64,000 nucleotides of DNA from Zhengella sp020637775. GTDB lineage: Bacteria > Pseudomonadota > Alphaproteobacteria > Rhizobiales > Rhizobiaceae. Location: the NCBI RefSeq assembly GCF_041397485.1, contig NZ_JAWKWO010000005.1, forward strand, positions 401,880 to 465,879, in the 5' to 3' direction. The translations under genes were made by a program, and so were the position numbers. The notes under the pieces are model-generated. The model was not told where the DNA came from, did not search any database, and saw only the letters and a list, made by a program, of their open reading frames with translations. Positions 1-8,400 of this stretch are shown here, piece by piece (position 1 is the stretch's first letter; each line of letters begins with the position of its first letter).

Positions 1-1
1 G

Positions 2-337
2 GAGGGCGGACTCGATCTCGTCTACCCGCAATCGGCCTTTGCGCCTGAGGTTCGCGACGCCATCCTGAAGCGTGGGCGGGTCATCCTCGGGGTCCGCCCC
101 TATGCTGTGCGCCGCGCGCAGGAAGGGCCGGAGGCGCAGGTGCTGACCAACCAGTGGCTCGGCGACCAGAGCCATATCGCCGCCGCCTTCGCCAATGGCA
201 CGCTCGTGCTCGTCGAGCATGACCGGGCCAATGTCGAGATAGGCGCCAGTATCCATGTGGCGCTCGATCCGGCCGACCTGCATGTTTTCGACCCCGAAAG
301 CGGCAAGGCGATCAGCCATGGGCAGGATCTTGCGTGA
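2..337 (+). CDS. Sugar ABC transporter ATP-binding protein, C-terminal part (5' end outside window)
   Basis: The frame is open from the window edge to a TGA at 335-337. The visible 111 residues are the C-terminal regulatory/TOBE part of a MalK/UgpC-type ATPase: a 'GVRP' motif early in the fragment, then a beta-rich stretch ending in 'DPADLHVFDPESGKAIS', the usual close of carbohydrate-importer ATPases. The Walker motifs lie upstream of the window. The stop shares one base with the ATG of the kinase that follows, so it is the last transporter gene of the catabolic operon and suggests that the operon's substrate arrives through an ABC importer. The transported sugar or polyol cannot be told from this fragment. 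Confidence 0.85.
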   Translation, partial: EGGLDLVYPQSAFAPEVRDAILKRGRVILGVRPYAVRRAQEGPEAQVLTNQWLGDQSHIAAAFANGTLVLVEHDRANVEIGASIHVALDPADLHVFDPESGKAISHGQDLA

Positions 338-1896
338 TGGCGGGCGGCGGCGATCTCATCATCGGCATCGATGCCGGCACGTCCGTCATCAAGTCGATCG
401 CATTCGACCTGTCGGGGCGGCAGATTGCGGTGGCATCGACGCCGAACCGCTACACGGTACAGCCGGACGGCGCCGCCTTCCAACCGCTGGCCGACACCTG
501 GGACGATTGCGCCAGGACGCTGCGCGAACTGGGCGAAAAGGTACCGGGCCTGGCCACACGCACGGTGGGCCTGGCCGTCACCGCCCAGGGCGACGGAACA
601 TGGCTCGTCGGCAAGGACAATGAACCGGTCGCCGACGGATGGCTCTGGCTGGACGCGCGGGCTGCGCCGGTGGTCAGGCGTCTGCGCCAATCGGCGGCTG
701 ACATCGGGCGCTTCGCCAAGACAGGCAGCGGGCTGAACGCCTGCCAGATGGGCACGCAGCTTGTCCGCATGAAGGAGATCATGCCCGAAGCCGTCGAAAA
801 GGCTGAAGTGGCCCTGCATTGCAAGGACTGGCTCTATCTGAACTTTACCGGCGTGCGCGCCTGCGACCCCTCCGAAGCCAATTTCACCTTCGGCGATTTC
901 CGCACCCGGTCCTACGATGACAGCGTGATCGCAGCGCTGGGCCTGACCGACGAACGCCGCCTGTTGCCGGAAATCGTGGACGGCTCGCAACGAACCCATC
1001 CGCTCAACGAGGCGGCCGCGAGGGCGACCGGGCTGAAGGCCGGAACGCCGGTATCGCTTGGCTATGTCGATGTCGCCTGCACGGCGCTGGGCGGCGGCAT
1101 ATACACCGGCGGCGCGCAGGCCGGCTGCACCATCATCGGCTCCACCGGAATGCACATGCGCGCGACAACACCCGAAGGCGTGCATCTCAACGAGGAGCGG
1201 ACGGGCTATGTCATGTGCCTGCCGATCCCCGGCGTCGTGGCGCAAATCCAGTCCAACATGGCGGCCACATTGAATATCGACTGGCTTCTCAAGCTGGTCT
1301 CCGACCTGATGGCAGACATGGGCAAGCCGGTGGATCACCGCGAGTTGATCGGCCATATCGATACCTGGATTGGCGCGGCCGAACCGGGCAGGGGGCTTTA
1401 CCACCCCTATATCTCGGAAGCCGGCGAGCGCGGGCCGTTCGTCGACAATGCGGCGCGTGCCAGTTTCATCGGCCTGTCGTCATCCCATCGCTTTCCCGAT
1501 CTCGTGCGGGCCGTGATCGAAGGCCTCGGACTGGCCGCGCGCGACTGCTACGACGCCATGGGCGACATGCCCGGCGAGATCCGCCTGACCGGCGGCGCTG
1601 CGCGCTCGAAGGCGCTGCGGTCCATCTTCTCGGCCTCCGTGAACGCATCCGTGCGCACATCGGCGCGTGAGGAAGCGGGCGCTGCCGGCGCTGCCATGAT
1701 GGCCGCCGTGGCCAATGGCGTCTACGACAGCATGGACGCTTGCATCGCCGAATGGGTGACGCCCCTGCTGGGCGAGGCAGAAGCGCCCGACGCCGCGCTG
1801 GCAGGCGTCTACGCACGAACATATCCCGCCTATCGCGCCTCCCGCGAGGCGCTCGCGCCTGTCTGGGCGCAACTTTCCGAGACAGGAGACGAGTGA
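337..1896 (+). CDS. FGGY-family carbohydrate kinase, polyol/erythritol-kinase-like
   Basis: 519 residues, the usual FGGY length. It should phosphorylate a sugar or polyol with ATP in the cytoplasm. Visible family signatures are the N-terminal phosphate-1 motif 'GIDAGTSVIKSIAFD', the sugar-site segment 'GWLWLDARAA' near residue 105, 'GSTGMHM' in the middle and the adenosine motif 'LTGGAARSKALRSI' near 410. A GTG sits three bases upstream, but the ATG at 337 overlaps the transporter stop (TGATG) and is preferred. The overall look is closest to erythritol-kinase-type FGGY proteins, but this is recollection of the family and not a search. It heads a five-gene cluster with a second FGGY kinase, so one of the two probably acts on the primary substrate and the other on a ketose intermediate. 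Confidence 0.88.
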   Translation: MAGGGDLIIGIDAGTSVIKSIAFDLSGRQIAVASTPNRYTVQPDGAAFQPLADTWDDCARTLRELGEKVPGLATRTVGLAVTAQGDGTWLVGKDNEPVADGWLWLDARAAPVVRRLRQSAADIGRFAKTGSGLNACQMGTQLVRMKEIMPEAVEKAEVALHCKDWLYLNFTGVRACDPSEANFTFGDFRTRSYDDSVIAALGLTDERRLLPEIVDGSQRTHPLNEAAARATGLKAGTPVSLGYVDVACTALGGGIYTGGAQAGCTIIGSTGMHMRATTPEGVHLNEERTGYVMCLPIPGVVAQIQSNMAATLNIDWLLKLVSDLMADMGKPVDHRELIGHIDTWIGAAEPGRGLYHPYISEAGERGPFVDNAARASFIGLSSSHRFPDLVRAVIEGLGLAARDCYDAMGDMPGEIRLTGGAARSKALRSIFSASVNASVRTSAREEAGAAGAAMMAAVANGVYDSMDACIAEWVTPLLGEAEAPDAALAGVYARTYPAYRASREALAPVWAQLSETGDE

Positions 1897-1897
1897 C

Positions 1898-2938
1898 ATG
1901 CCACGCAACGTCGCAATCATCGGCGACCATTTCATGCTTCCGGAAGTGTTCGAGGAAAAGATCCTTGCCGCCTGCGGCGACAAGGTTGCCATCCGCACAC
2001 GCAAGGACAACTGGCCGGACGAGCCGATGGAACACGGCTATGCCGTCGAGGGCATGGACGGACTGAAGGAGTATTTCGGCAGTGCTGACGGGGTCGTCGA
2101 TTTCGTCGGCGATGCCGAGATCATGGTGACCCAGCTTGCGCCGCTTTCTGCCGGCATGATGGACCGGATGCCGGGTCTCAAGCTTGTTGCAGTGTCGCGC
2201 GGCGGGCCGGTGAACATCGACATGGGCGCCGCGCGCGAACGCGGCATCACCGTGGTCAACACGCCGGGGCGCAATTCCACGGCCGTGGCGGAATTCACCA
2301 TCGGCGCCATCCTGGCCGAGACGCGCAAGATCCGCGAGGGCCACGAAGCCTTGCGCAAGGGCGTCTGGCGCGGCGACCTCTACCGCGCCGACGTGACCGG
2401 ACGCGAGTTGAACGAACTGACCGTCGGCGTCATCGGCTACGGCAATATCGGCACCAAGGTGGTGAAGCTGCTGCGGGCCTTCGGCACCCGCGTGCTGGTC
2501 TGCGATCCCTATGTCCAGCTTTCCCAGGAAGACCGGATTGGTGGCGTGGAGCATGTCGGTTTGCACGAATTGCTGGAGCGCTCCGACGTGGTTTCCATGC
2601 ATCCGCGCGTGACCGAGGAAACCCGGCAGATGATCAATGCCGAAACGCTGAAGCTGATGCGCCCTGGCACCATCTTCGTGAACACCGCGCGCGGGCCGCT
2701 GGTCGATTACGACGCACTCCATGACGCGCTCGAATCCGGCCATCTGGCCGGCGCCATGCTGGAGACTTTTGCCGTTGAGCCTGTGCCGGAAGACTGGCCG
2801 CTGCTGCAATTGCCGAATGTGACGCTGACGCCGCATATCGCGGGCGCATCGGTGCGCACGGTCACATTCGCCGCCGAACAGGCCGCCGAGGAAGTGCGCC
2901 GCTATATCGCCGGCGAAGGCCCGCTGAACCGCTGCTGA
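1898..2938 (+). CDS. D-isomer-specific 2-hydroxyacid dehydrogenase (NAD(P)-dependent)
   Basis: 346 residues of the SerA/hydroxypyruvate-reductase type. The Rossmann motif 'GVIGYGNIGTKVVKLLRAFG' is near residue 180. The catalytic Arg lies in 'FVNTARGPLVDYDAL', the Glu region in 'AMLETFAVEPVP' and the His in 'LTPHIAGAS'. It should oxidise or reduce a D-2-hydroxy acid or similar carbinol with NAD(P). The ATG lies one base after the kinase stop with an AGGAG-like site in the kinase's last codons, so translation is probably coupled. Beside two kinases and an aldolase it most likely oxidises a phosphorylated or free aldonate/polyol intermediate. The exact substrate is unknown. Confidence 0.87.
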   Translation: MPRNVAIIGDHFMLPEVFEEKILAACGDKVAIRTRKDNWPDEPMEHGYAVEGMDGLKEYFGSADGVVDFVGDAEIMVTQLAPLSAGMMDRMPGLKLVAVSRGGPVNIDMGAARERGITVVNTPGRNSTAVAEFTIGAILAETRKIREGHEALRKGVWRGDLYRADVTGRELNELTVGVIGYGNIGTKVVKLLRAFGTRVLVCDPYVQLSQEDRIGGVEHVGLHELLERSDVVSMHPRVTEETRQMINAETLKLMRPGTIFVNTARGPLVDYDALHDALESGHLAGAMLETFAVEPVPEDWPLLQLPNVTLTPHIAGASVRTVTFAAEQAAEEVRRYIAGEGPLNRC

Positions 2939-2972
2939 GCCAATCGTACAAGATTTCCGGACTGGACAACTG

Positions 2973-4034
2973 ATGAGCACACTTGCCAACGACCCCGAAT
3001 TCCAGGCGCTGCGCGCCGTGTCCGCGCGCGCCGGCGCCGATCCGCTTCTGGTCCAGGCCGCCGGGGGCAATACGTCGATCAAGCGGGATGGCATCCTGTG
3101 GATCAAGGCGTCCGGGACATGGCTGATGAACGCGCTGCGGGATGACATCTTCGTTCCTGTCGATCTCGCGCGACTGGAGGAGGCTGTGCGCCGCGATGAC
3201 GGCTCGGCGGAGAAGGCGCAGGATTTCGTTGTTACTGAACTCAATCCTTCCGGCCTGCGTCCTTCCATCGAAACCACGGTCCATTCGGTCCTGCCGCAGG
3301 ATGTGGTGATCCATGTTCATTGCGTCGGCACCATCGCGCATGCCGTGCGTGCGGATGCGCAAGCCGTGCTCGGTCAGAGGCTTGCCGGACTGGACTGGGC
3401 CTTCGTGCCCTATGTCAAGCCGGGACTGACGCTGTCACGTTCCATCGAAGCCGTCCTCACGCCGGAAACGCGGGTCATCATCCTGGGCAATCACGGTCTT
3501 GTGGTCTGTGGCGATACGGTGGCCGAAACCGAGGCTCTGCTTGACGAGGTGCATCGGCGCCTGACAGACGCGCCGCGCCCGCAGCCAGCGCCGGATTTCA
3601 TTGCATTGCAGGCACTTGCGCAGGGCAGTTCCTACGCCATTGCGGCCGACGAACGGGCGCATGGCGTGGCAAGCGATGCCGACGCGCTGGCCATGGCCGG
3701 GCAGGGGAGCCTTTACCCCGACCACGTGATCTTTCTGGGCGTCGGTTCGGTCGTGGCGAACGATGACGAGACGGCAGCGGATGTGGCAAGGCGCTTTGCC
3801 GATGCCGGTCTGCCGGATCCGGTTTCCATCCTGTTTCCGGGCAAGGGCGTGCTCATGCATGCTTCGGCCAATGCCGGCGCACAGGCGCTGGCGCGTTGCC
3901 TGGCCGAGGTCACCACGCGCATCCCGGCAGGAACCGCGCTGACCTGTCTCAGCGATGCGCAGAATGCGGAATTGCTCGACTGGGATGCGGAGAAGTACCG
4001 CCAGGCGCTGAACCGCGACCGGGCAGGGGCCTGA
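2973..4034 (+). CDS. Class II aldolase/adducin-family protein, RhaD-like long form
   Basis: 353 residues. The N-terminal 200 are a class II (zinc) aldolase fold: 'AAGGNTSIK' near residue 30 is the substrate-phosphate loop, 'HVHCVGTIAHA' near 112 carries two zinc-binding histidines, and 'ILGNHGLVVCGDT' near 170 supplies the third. The C-terminal 150 residues resemble the linker half of the large bifunctional rhamnulose-phosphate aldolase/dehydrogenase proteins, but the dehydrogenase domain is absent. It should cleave a ketose 1-phosphate into dihydroxyacetone phosphate and an aldehyde. It starts 35 bases after the dehydrogenase and ends two bases before the second kinase. The neighbouring kinases would supply the phosphorylated substrate. 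Confidence 0.85.
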   Translation: MSTLANDPEFQALRAVSARAGADPLLVQAAGGNTSIKRDGILWIKASGTWLMNALRDDIFVPVDLARLEEAVRRDDGSAEKAQDFVVTELNPSGLRPSIETTVHSVLPQDVVIHVHCVGTIAHAVRADAQAVLGQRLAGLDWAFVPYVKPGLTLSRSIEAVLTPETRVIILGNHGLVVCGDTVAETEALLDEVHRRLTDAPRPQPAPDFIALQALAQGSSYAIAADERAHGVASDADALAMAGQGSLYPDHVIFLGVGSVVANDDETAADVARRFADAGLPDPVSILFPGKGVLMHASANAGAQALARCLAEVTTRIPAGTALTCLSDAQNAELLDWDAEKYRQALNRDRAGA

Positions 4035-4036
4035 CG

Positions 4037-5305
4037 ATGAGCGATACGGCTCTTTTCGTCGGGATCGATGTCGGAACCTCCGGCGTTCGCGCCATCGCCA
4101 TCGATGCGGCCCGGGCGGTTGTCGCGCAGGGCGCGGCGCGCATGGATGCCTTTGGAACGGATCACAGGTCTCCCGCGATCTGGCGGGCAGCGCTCGAAAC
4201 CGCAATGGAAGGCCTTTTGCAATCGATCGATCCTGCCGCGATTGCAGCGCTCAGCGTCGACGGCACATCCGGCACGATGGTCCCGGTGGATGGCGAGGGC
4301 AGGCCTGTGGGCCAGCCGATGATGTACAACGACCCGGTTGAAGACCGGGGCGTGGTCGAGACCATCGGGCGCATCGCACCCGAAACGAGCGCGGCCCGCG
4401 GAGCCAATTCGGCGCTGGCGCGCGCCATCGTGCTGCAGGACACACAGGGAGCCGTGCGCGTCATCCATCAGGCCGACTGGATTGCCGGCCTGTTTTCCGG
4501 TCGCTTCGATACAAGCGACGAAAACAACGCGCTCAAGACCGGCTATGACCCGGTGGCAAGGCGATGGCCCGAATGGATGGACGGAAGCGGCATCGCGCCG
4601 GAAAAGCTGCCGCACGTGCGTGAACCCGGAACAGCCACGGCACGGGCAGGGGGCGAACTGGCGCGCAAATTCGGATTACGTGAGGACGCGGCCGTGGTCG
4701 CGGGAACGACCGATGGCTGCGCGTCCTTTCTGGCCACCGGCGCAAGCGAGCCGGGCGACGGGGTGACGGCGCTCGGCACCACGCTGACCATCAAGCTTTT
4801 CAGCGACACGCCGGTTTTTGCCCCGCAATACGGCATATACAGTCATCGGCTTGCCGGCGGCTGGCTGGCCGGCGGTGCATCCAATACCGGCGGCAACGTG
4901 CTGGCATCCCATTTCACTGGCGACCGGATTGCAGCGCTGTCGGCCGGCATCGACCCTGAAACGCCGACCGGGATGGATTATTATCCGCTGGCAAGACCGG
5001 GCGAACGGTTCCCGGTCAACGATCCCGCCATGGCGCCGCGCATGGAGCCGCGCCCGGCAGACGATGCCCTGTTCCTGAAGGCCATGCTGGAAGGCATCGC
5101 GAAAGTGGAAGCGCTGGCCTATGCCAGGCTGGCGGAACTGGGTGCGCCAAGGCTGACCTCGATCCGGACTGTCGGCGGCGGCGCATCAAACCCCGTGTGG
5201 ACGGCGATGCGGACCCGCATGCTTGGCGTCGGCTCAAAGCCTGTCCTTTCGCTCGAAGCCGCCTACGGCACGGCCTTGCTGGCCATGAAGGGCGCCTCGC
5301 GATGA
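4037..5305 (+). CDS. FGGY-family carbohydrate kinase (second of the operon)
   Basis: 422 residues, shorter than most FGGY kinases (about 480-550). Motifs are 'FVGIDVGTSGVRAIAID' at the N-terminus, 'LSVDGTSGTMVPVD', 'MMYNDPVEDRG' at the sugar site, 'AGTTDGCASFLATGA' and the C-terminal 'VGGGASNPVWTAMRTRMLG'. The reaction is ATP-dependent phosphorylation of a ketose such as xylulose or ribulose, or a related sugar; which one is not visible. It shares little sequence with the first kinase apart from family motifs, so this is not a recent duplication. The last codons overlap the ATG of the next gene (ATGA), a sign of coupled translation. Confidence 0.86.
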   Translation: MSDTALFVGIDVGTSGVRAIAIDAARAVVAQGAARMDAFGTDHRSPAIWRAALETAMEGLLQSIDPAAIAALSVDGTSGTMVPVDGEGRPVGQPMMYNDPVEDRGVVETIGRIAPETSAARGANSALARAIVLQDTQGAVRVIHQADWIAGLFSGRFDTSDENNALKTGYDPVARRWPEWMDGSGIAPEKLPHVREPGTATARAGGELARKFGLREDAAVVAGTTDGCASFLATGASEPGDGVTALGTTLTIKLFSDTPVFAPQYGIYSHRLAGGWLAGGASNTGGNVLASHFTGDRIAALSAGIDPETPTGMDYYPLARPGERFPVNDPAMAPRMEPRPADDALFLKAMLEGIAKVEALAYARLAELGAPRLTSIRTVGGGASNPVWTAMRTRMLGVGSKPVLSLEAAYGTALLAMKGASR

Positions 5306-6162
5306 GCAGCGCGGCCAACCCGGCAAGCCTCGCCGAGATCGTCCGGCGGCATGAGCTGTTTTTCGTTGACCAGTTCGGCGTGCTGCATGACGGCACCACG
5401 GCCTATCCGGGCGCCATAGACGCGCTCGGACGCATCATGGCGGCCGGCAAGACAGTGGTTCTGCTTTCCAATTCCGGCAAGCGCGCCGCAGCCAATATCA
5501 AGCGCCTGAACCGGCTCGGCTTCACGCCTGACCTGTTCAGTGCCTTCGTAAGCTCCGGCGAGGTGGCCTGGCATCTGCTCAGGCGCGATCTCGACAGCGG
5601 CACCATGACCACTGGTGCACGCTGCCTGCTGCTTGCACGCGACGACGACCGGTCGGCCATCGAAGGGCTCGGCTTTTCGGAGGCGGCGACAGGCGCCGAC
5701 GCCGACGTGATCCTGCTGTCGGGCAGCCAGGGCGACCGCATGGCCATGGACGAATACCGGGCCATTCTCGAACCGGCGGCCCGGCGTGGTGTGCCATGCC
5801 TTTGCACCAATCCTGACAAGATCATGCTGACGCCCACCGGGCCGCATTTCGGTGCAGGCGCCATCGCTGACGCCTACGAGGCCATGGGCGGTGCGGTGCG
5901 ATGGATCGGCAAGCCTTACCCTGAAATGTATCACTACGCCCTTGAAGTGGTTCAGGCCGAACCAACACCGGCCGTCTGCTGCATTGGTGACAGCGTGGAG
6001 CACGATATTGCCGGCGGCGCCGGAATAGGGCTTTCAACGGCACTGGTACGCTCCGGCATCCTGGCTGAAATGACCGATCATGCGCTGGACGGACTTCTGC
6101 GCCAGCACGCTGTGCGACCGGACTACATCATCGACCGGTTTTCCTTCGGGGACATGCAGTAA
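5302..6162 (+). CDS. HAD superfamily class IIA (NagD-type) phosphatase, TIGR01459-like
   Basis: 286 residues from the ATG at 5302 that overlaps the kinase stop. HAD motif I is 'FFVDQFGVLHDG', motif II is 'VVLLSNSGKRA', motif III lysine is in 'IGKPYPEMYHYAL', and motif IV is 'CCIGDSVEHDIAGG'. The class IIA cap lies between motifs II and III. Such enzymes dephosphorylate small sugar or polyol phosphates in the cytosol. It is the last gene of the operon and may drain a dead-end phosphorylated intermediate. A short GGCGG-AGA-CCGCC hairpin at 6168-6180 follows the stop but has no T-run, so I do not call a terminator. Confidence 0.84.
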   Translation: MSSAANPASLAEIVRRHELFFVDQFGVLHDGTTAYPGAIDALGRIMAAGKTVVLLSNSGKRAAANIKRLNRLGFTPDLFSAFVSSGEVAWHLLRRDLDSGTMTTGARCLLLARDDDRSAIEGLGFSEAATGADADVILLSGSQGDRMAMDEYRAILEPAARRGVPCLCTNPDKIMLTPTGPHFGAGAIADAYEAMGGAVRWIGKPYPEMYHYALEVVQAEPTPAVCCIGDSVEHDIAGGAGIGLSTALVRSGILAEMTDHALDGLLRQHAVRPDYIIDRFSFGDMQ

Positions 6163-6292
6163 CGGCAGGCGGAGACCGCCGGCATAGCTTCCGGCGCCAA
6201 AATTCGCTCGGCCGATTGAAATGCAATTGTCGCATAAGATGGATTATGGAACTATTAGGTATGTGAAACAGTCGAAAACGCACGCGGCAAGC

Positions 6293-6763
6293 TCACGCCT
6301 TGAGTTCGGCCACGGTCGCATTCGCCGCGCTGATCAACGCAGCCGTTCCCGCTTCGAACACAGCATCATGGGCACCCGCGGCAGCCCAGACCGTTTCAAA
6401 CCGTTGCAGCGTCGCGTCGGCAAAGCACGGAATTTCGATCTTGTGGCCGATCGGCGAAACGCCGCCGATGGCAAAGCCGGTCTGATCACGGATCAATCGC
6501 GGATCGGCGCGGCCAAGCTCTTCGCCTGCCAGCGCAGCCGCTTTCGCAAGGTCCAGAGTATTGTCGCCAGCCACCAGGAACAGATAGAGCCGCTCGCTCG
6601 TCTGTCCCTGGAAGATCAACGATTTGACGATTTGCGCCACATCGCAGCCGCATTGCTGCGCGGCTTCGCCCGCCGTGCGCGTGCTCTCGCCCATGCGCCG
6701 CACCTGTATGTCCAGGCCGGCATCTTTCGCCGCCGCTTCCACCCGTGCAATGCTCTTGCTCAT
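6293..6763 (-). CDS. YbaK/EbsC-family aminoacyl-tRNA deacylase-like protein
   Basis: 156 residues forming a single YbaK/ProX editing domain. The 'IVKSLIFQG' segment carries the conserved lysine that anchors the CCA end. 'GFAIGGVSPIGH' is the glycine-rich loop typical of the family. These proteins hydrolyse misacylated tRNA such as Cys- or Ala-tRNA(Pro). The gene overlaps the MBL-fold gene upstream by four bases (ATGA), making it the last member of a minus-strand core operon with tatD and metG. No key residue is obviously lost. Which aminoacyl-tRNA it edits cannot be assigned. Confidence 0.83.
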   Translation of the reverse strand: MSKSIARVEAAAKDAGLDIQVRRMGESTRTAGEAAQQCGCDVAQIVKSLIFQGQTSERLYLFLVAGDNTLDLAKAAALAGEELGRADPRLIRDQTGFAIGGVSPIGHKIEIPCFADATLQRFETVWAAAGAHDAVFEAGTAALISAANATVAELKA

Positions 6764-7596
6764 TCAAGTCCTCCGCTATCCGCATCATCCGCAACGGGAA
6801 ATTCCAGCACGAGACCGTCATGGGCCGGCTCGACATTGTGCGGCGTCTCGGCCATCACGGTCGCATAATCCAGCGGCACATGCATATGCGTCAGCACCGC
6901 ATGAAGGGGCTTCAGATGATCAATCCAGTCCAGTGCCTCGCCCAGTGAAAAATGGCTGGGATGGCGCTTGTATTGCAGCGCATCCACGATCAGGAGATCG
7001 AGATTTTGCAATCGCTCCAACGTCTTTTCCGGAAAAGCTGATACGTCGGAACAATAGGCCAAGGGTCCGATCCGGAACGCCAGCGAATGTATGTCGCCAT
7101 GCTTCTGGACCAGGGGTTCGAACGTGATCGAACCGCCGGCGCCGTTGATCGTGAAAGCGTCATAGTGGCGTATGGGATGGCGCCGCAGGATCGGCGGATA
7201 GGAGGAACCGGCCGGCGTATGGAAACAGTAGCCGAAGGCTTCCAGCAAGCGATCCGTCGTTGCATCGTCGGCCCAGATATCCATCAGCCGCCGCTGGGTG
7301 ATGACATAGCCGCGCAGGTCATCGATGCCATGGATATGGTCGGCATGGGGATGGGTATAGACTGCGCCATCCAGTGTATCGGCGCCGGCGCGAACCATCT
7401 GCTCGCGGAAATCCGGACCCGTGTCGATCACCACACGGGTGATGCCATTGGCCCCGATTCGCTCGACCAGCGCCGAAGCCCGGGTCCGCCGATTGCGCGG
7501 ATTGTGCGGATCGCAAGCACCCCAGTCACCAGAGATCCGCGGTACCCCAGGCGACGAACCGCAGCCCAGGATCGTGAAGCGCAGCGTATCGGCCAT
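6760..7596 (-). CDS. MBL-fold hydrolase, PhnP/phosphoribosyl-cyclic-phosphodiesterase-like
   Basis: 278 residues counted from the ATG at 7596; an upstream in-frame extension to 7689 would run into tatD and is rejected. The N-terminus 'FTILGCGSSPGVP' and the metal motif 'YTHPHADHIHGIDD' are those of the COG1235 (PhnP) branch of the metallo-beta-lactamase fold, with later ligands in 'HSLAFRIG...YCSD' and 'VLTHMHVPLD'. In many alphaproteobacteria a gene of this type follows metG-tatD, as it does here. No phn genes are near, so a phosphonate role is not supported. A general cyclic phosphodiesterase is as likely. Confidence 0.85.
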   Translation of the reverse strand: MADTLRFTILGCGSSPGVPRISGDWGACDPHNPRNRRTRASALVERIGANGITRVVIDTGPDFREQMVRAGADTLDGAVYTHPHADHIHGIDDLRGYVITQRRLMDIWADDATTDRLLEAFGYCFHTPAGSSYPPILRRHPIRHYDAFTINGAGGSITFEPLVQKHGDIHSLAFRIGPLAYCSDVSAFPEKTLERLQNLDLLIVDALQYKRHPSHFSLGEALDWIDHLKPLHAVLTHMHVPLDYATVMAETPHNVEPAHDGLVLEFPVADDADSGGLE

Positions 7597-7604
7597 GGTC
7601 GTCC

Positions 7605-8399
7605 TCAGAGGGCCGGCATCTTGGAGAACAGGCGAAGGCAGTTCGCGGTCGTGGCCTCGGCCAGCTCCATTTCGCTCACACCCTTGCATTCAGCCAGGAC
7701 ACGCGCCGTGTTGACGACAAAGGACGGCTCGTTGCGCTTGCCCCGGTGCGGCGGCGGCGCCAGATAGGGCGCATCGGTCTCCACCAGAAGCCGCTCCAGC
7801 GGCAGGTCGCGGGCAATGTTACGGATTTCCTGGCTGTTCCTGAACGTCAGGATTCCGGAGAACGACACATGGCCGCCCAGTTCGATCCCCGTTTCGGCCA
7901 GTGCGCGGCCCGACGAAAAACAGTGCAGAATGAAGGGAAAGGCGCCCTTCCCTGTTTCCTCGCGAAGGATCGCGGCCATGTCGTCGTCCGCGTCGCGTGA
8001 ATGGATGACCAGCGGCAGTCCCGTTTCCCGCGACGCGGCGATGTGCTGGCGGAAGCCGGCAGCCTGTGCATCACGCGGCGACTTGTCATAGAAATAGTCA
8101 AGGCCGGCCTCACCAATGGCGACGCATTTGGGATGGTCCGCCAGAGCGACGAGATCGGCGGCCGTCACATCGGTTTCTTCCCCCGCATTGTGCGGATGGG
8201 TGCCGACCGAGCAGAAGACCGGTTCATGGGCCTCGGCAATCGCCCTGATGGCGTCGAAGCGGCGCACGCGCGTGGATATGGTCACCATGCGCTTCACGCC
8301 GGCGTCCAGCGCGCGTTGCACGACCTCTGCCCGTTCCGGCTCGAAATCCGGGAAGTCGAGATGACAATGGCTGTCGATGAGTACCGGCGTTTCCGCCAT
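7605..8399 (-). CDS. tatD: TatD-family metal-dependent deoxyribonuclease
   Basis: 264 residues. The start is at 8399, where 'MAETPVLIDSHCHLDFPDF' begins with the TatD metal motif HxH. Further ligands are in 'AIGEAGLDYFYDKSPRD' (Glu), 'PLVIHSRDADDD' (His), 'FILHCFSSG' (His) and 'LLVETDAPYLAP' (Asp). The family acts as a 3'-5' exonuclease in DNA repair and degradation. It lies one base downstream of the metG stop and nine bases before the MBL gene. Because of this core operon context it should not be read as a QatD defence component. Confidence 0.93.
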   Translation of the reverse strand: MAETPVLIDSHCHLDFPDFEPERAEVVQRALDAGVKRMVTISTRVRRFDAIRAIAEAHEPVFCSVGTHPHNAGEETDVTAADLVALADHPKCVAIGEAGLDYFYDKSPRDAQAAGFRQHIAASRETGLPLVIHSRDADDDMAAILREETGKGAFPFILHCFSSGRALAETGIELGGHVSFSGILTFRNSQEIRNIARDLPLERLLVETDAPYLAPPPHRGKRNEPSFVVNTARVLAECKGVSEMELAEATTANCLRLFSKMPAL

Positions 8400-8400
8400 G

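Noticed and set aside
1466..3277. 603-codon minus-strand open frame
   Set aside because: Antisense of the kinase, dehydrogenase and aldolase genes; no motifs.
6163..6185. Rho-independent terminator after the HAD phosphatase
   Set aside because: A 5-bp GC stem exists but no T-run follows.
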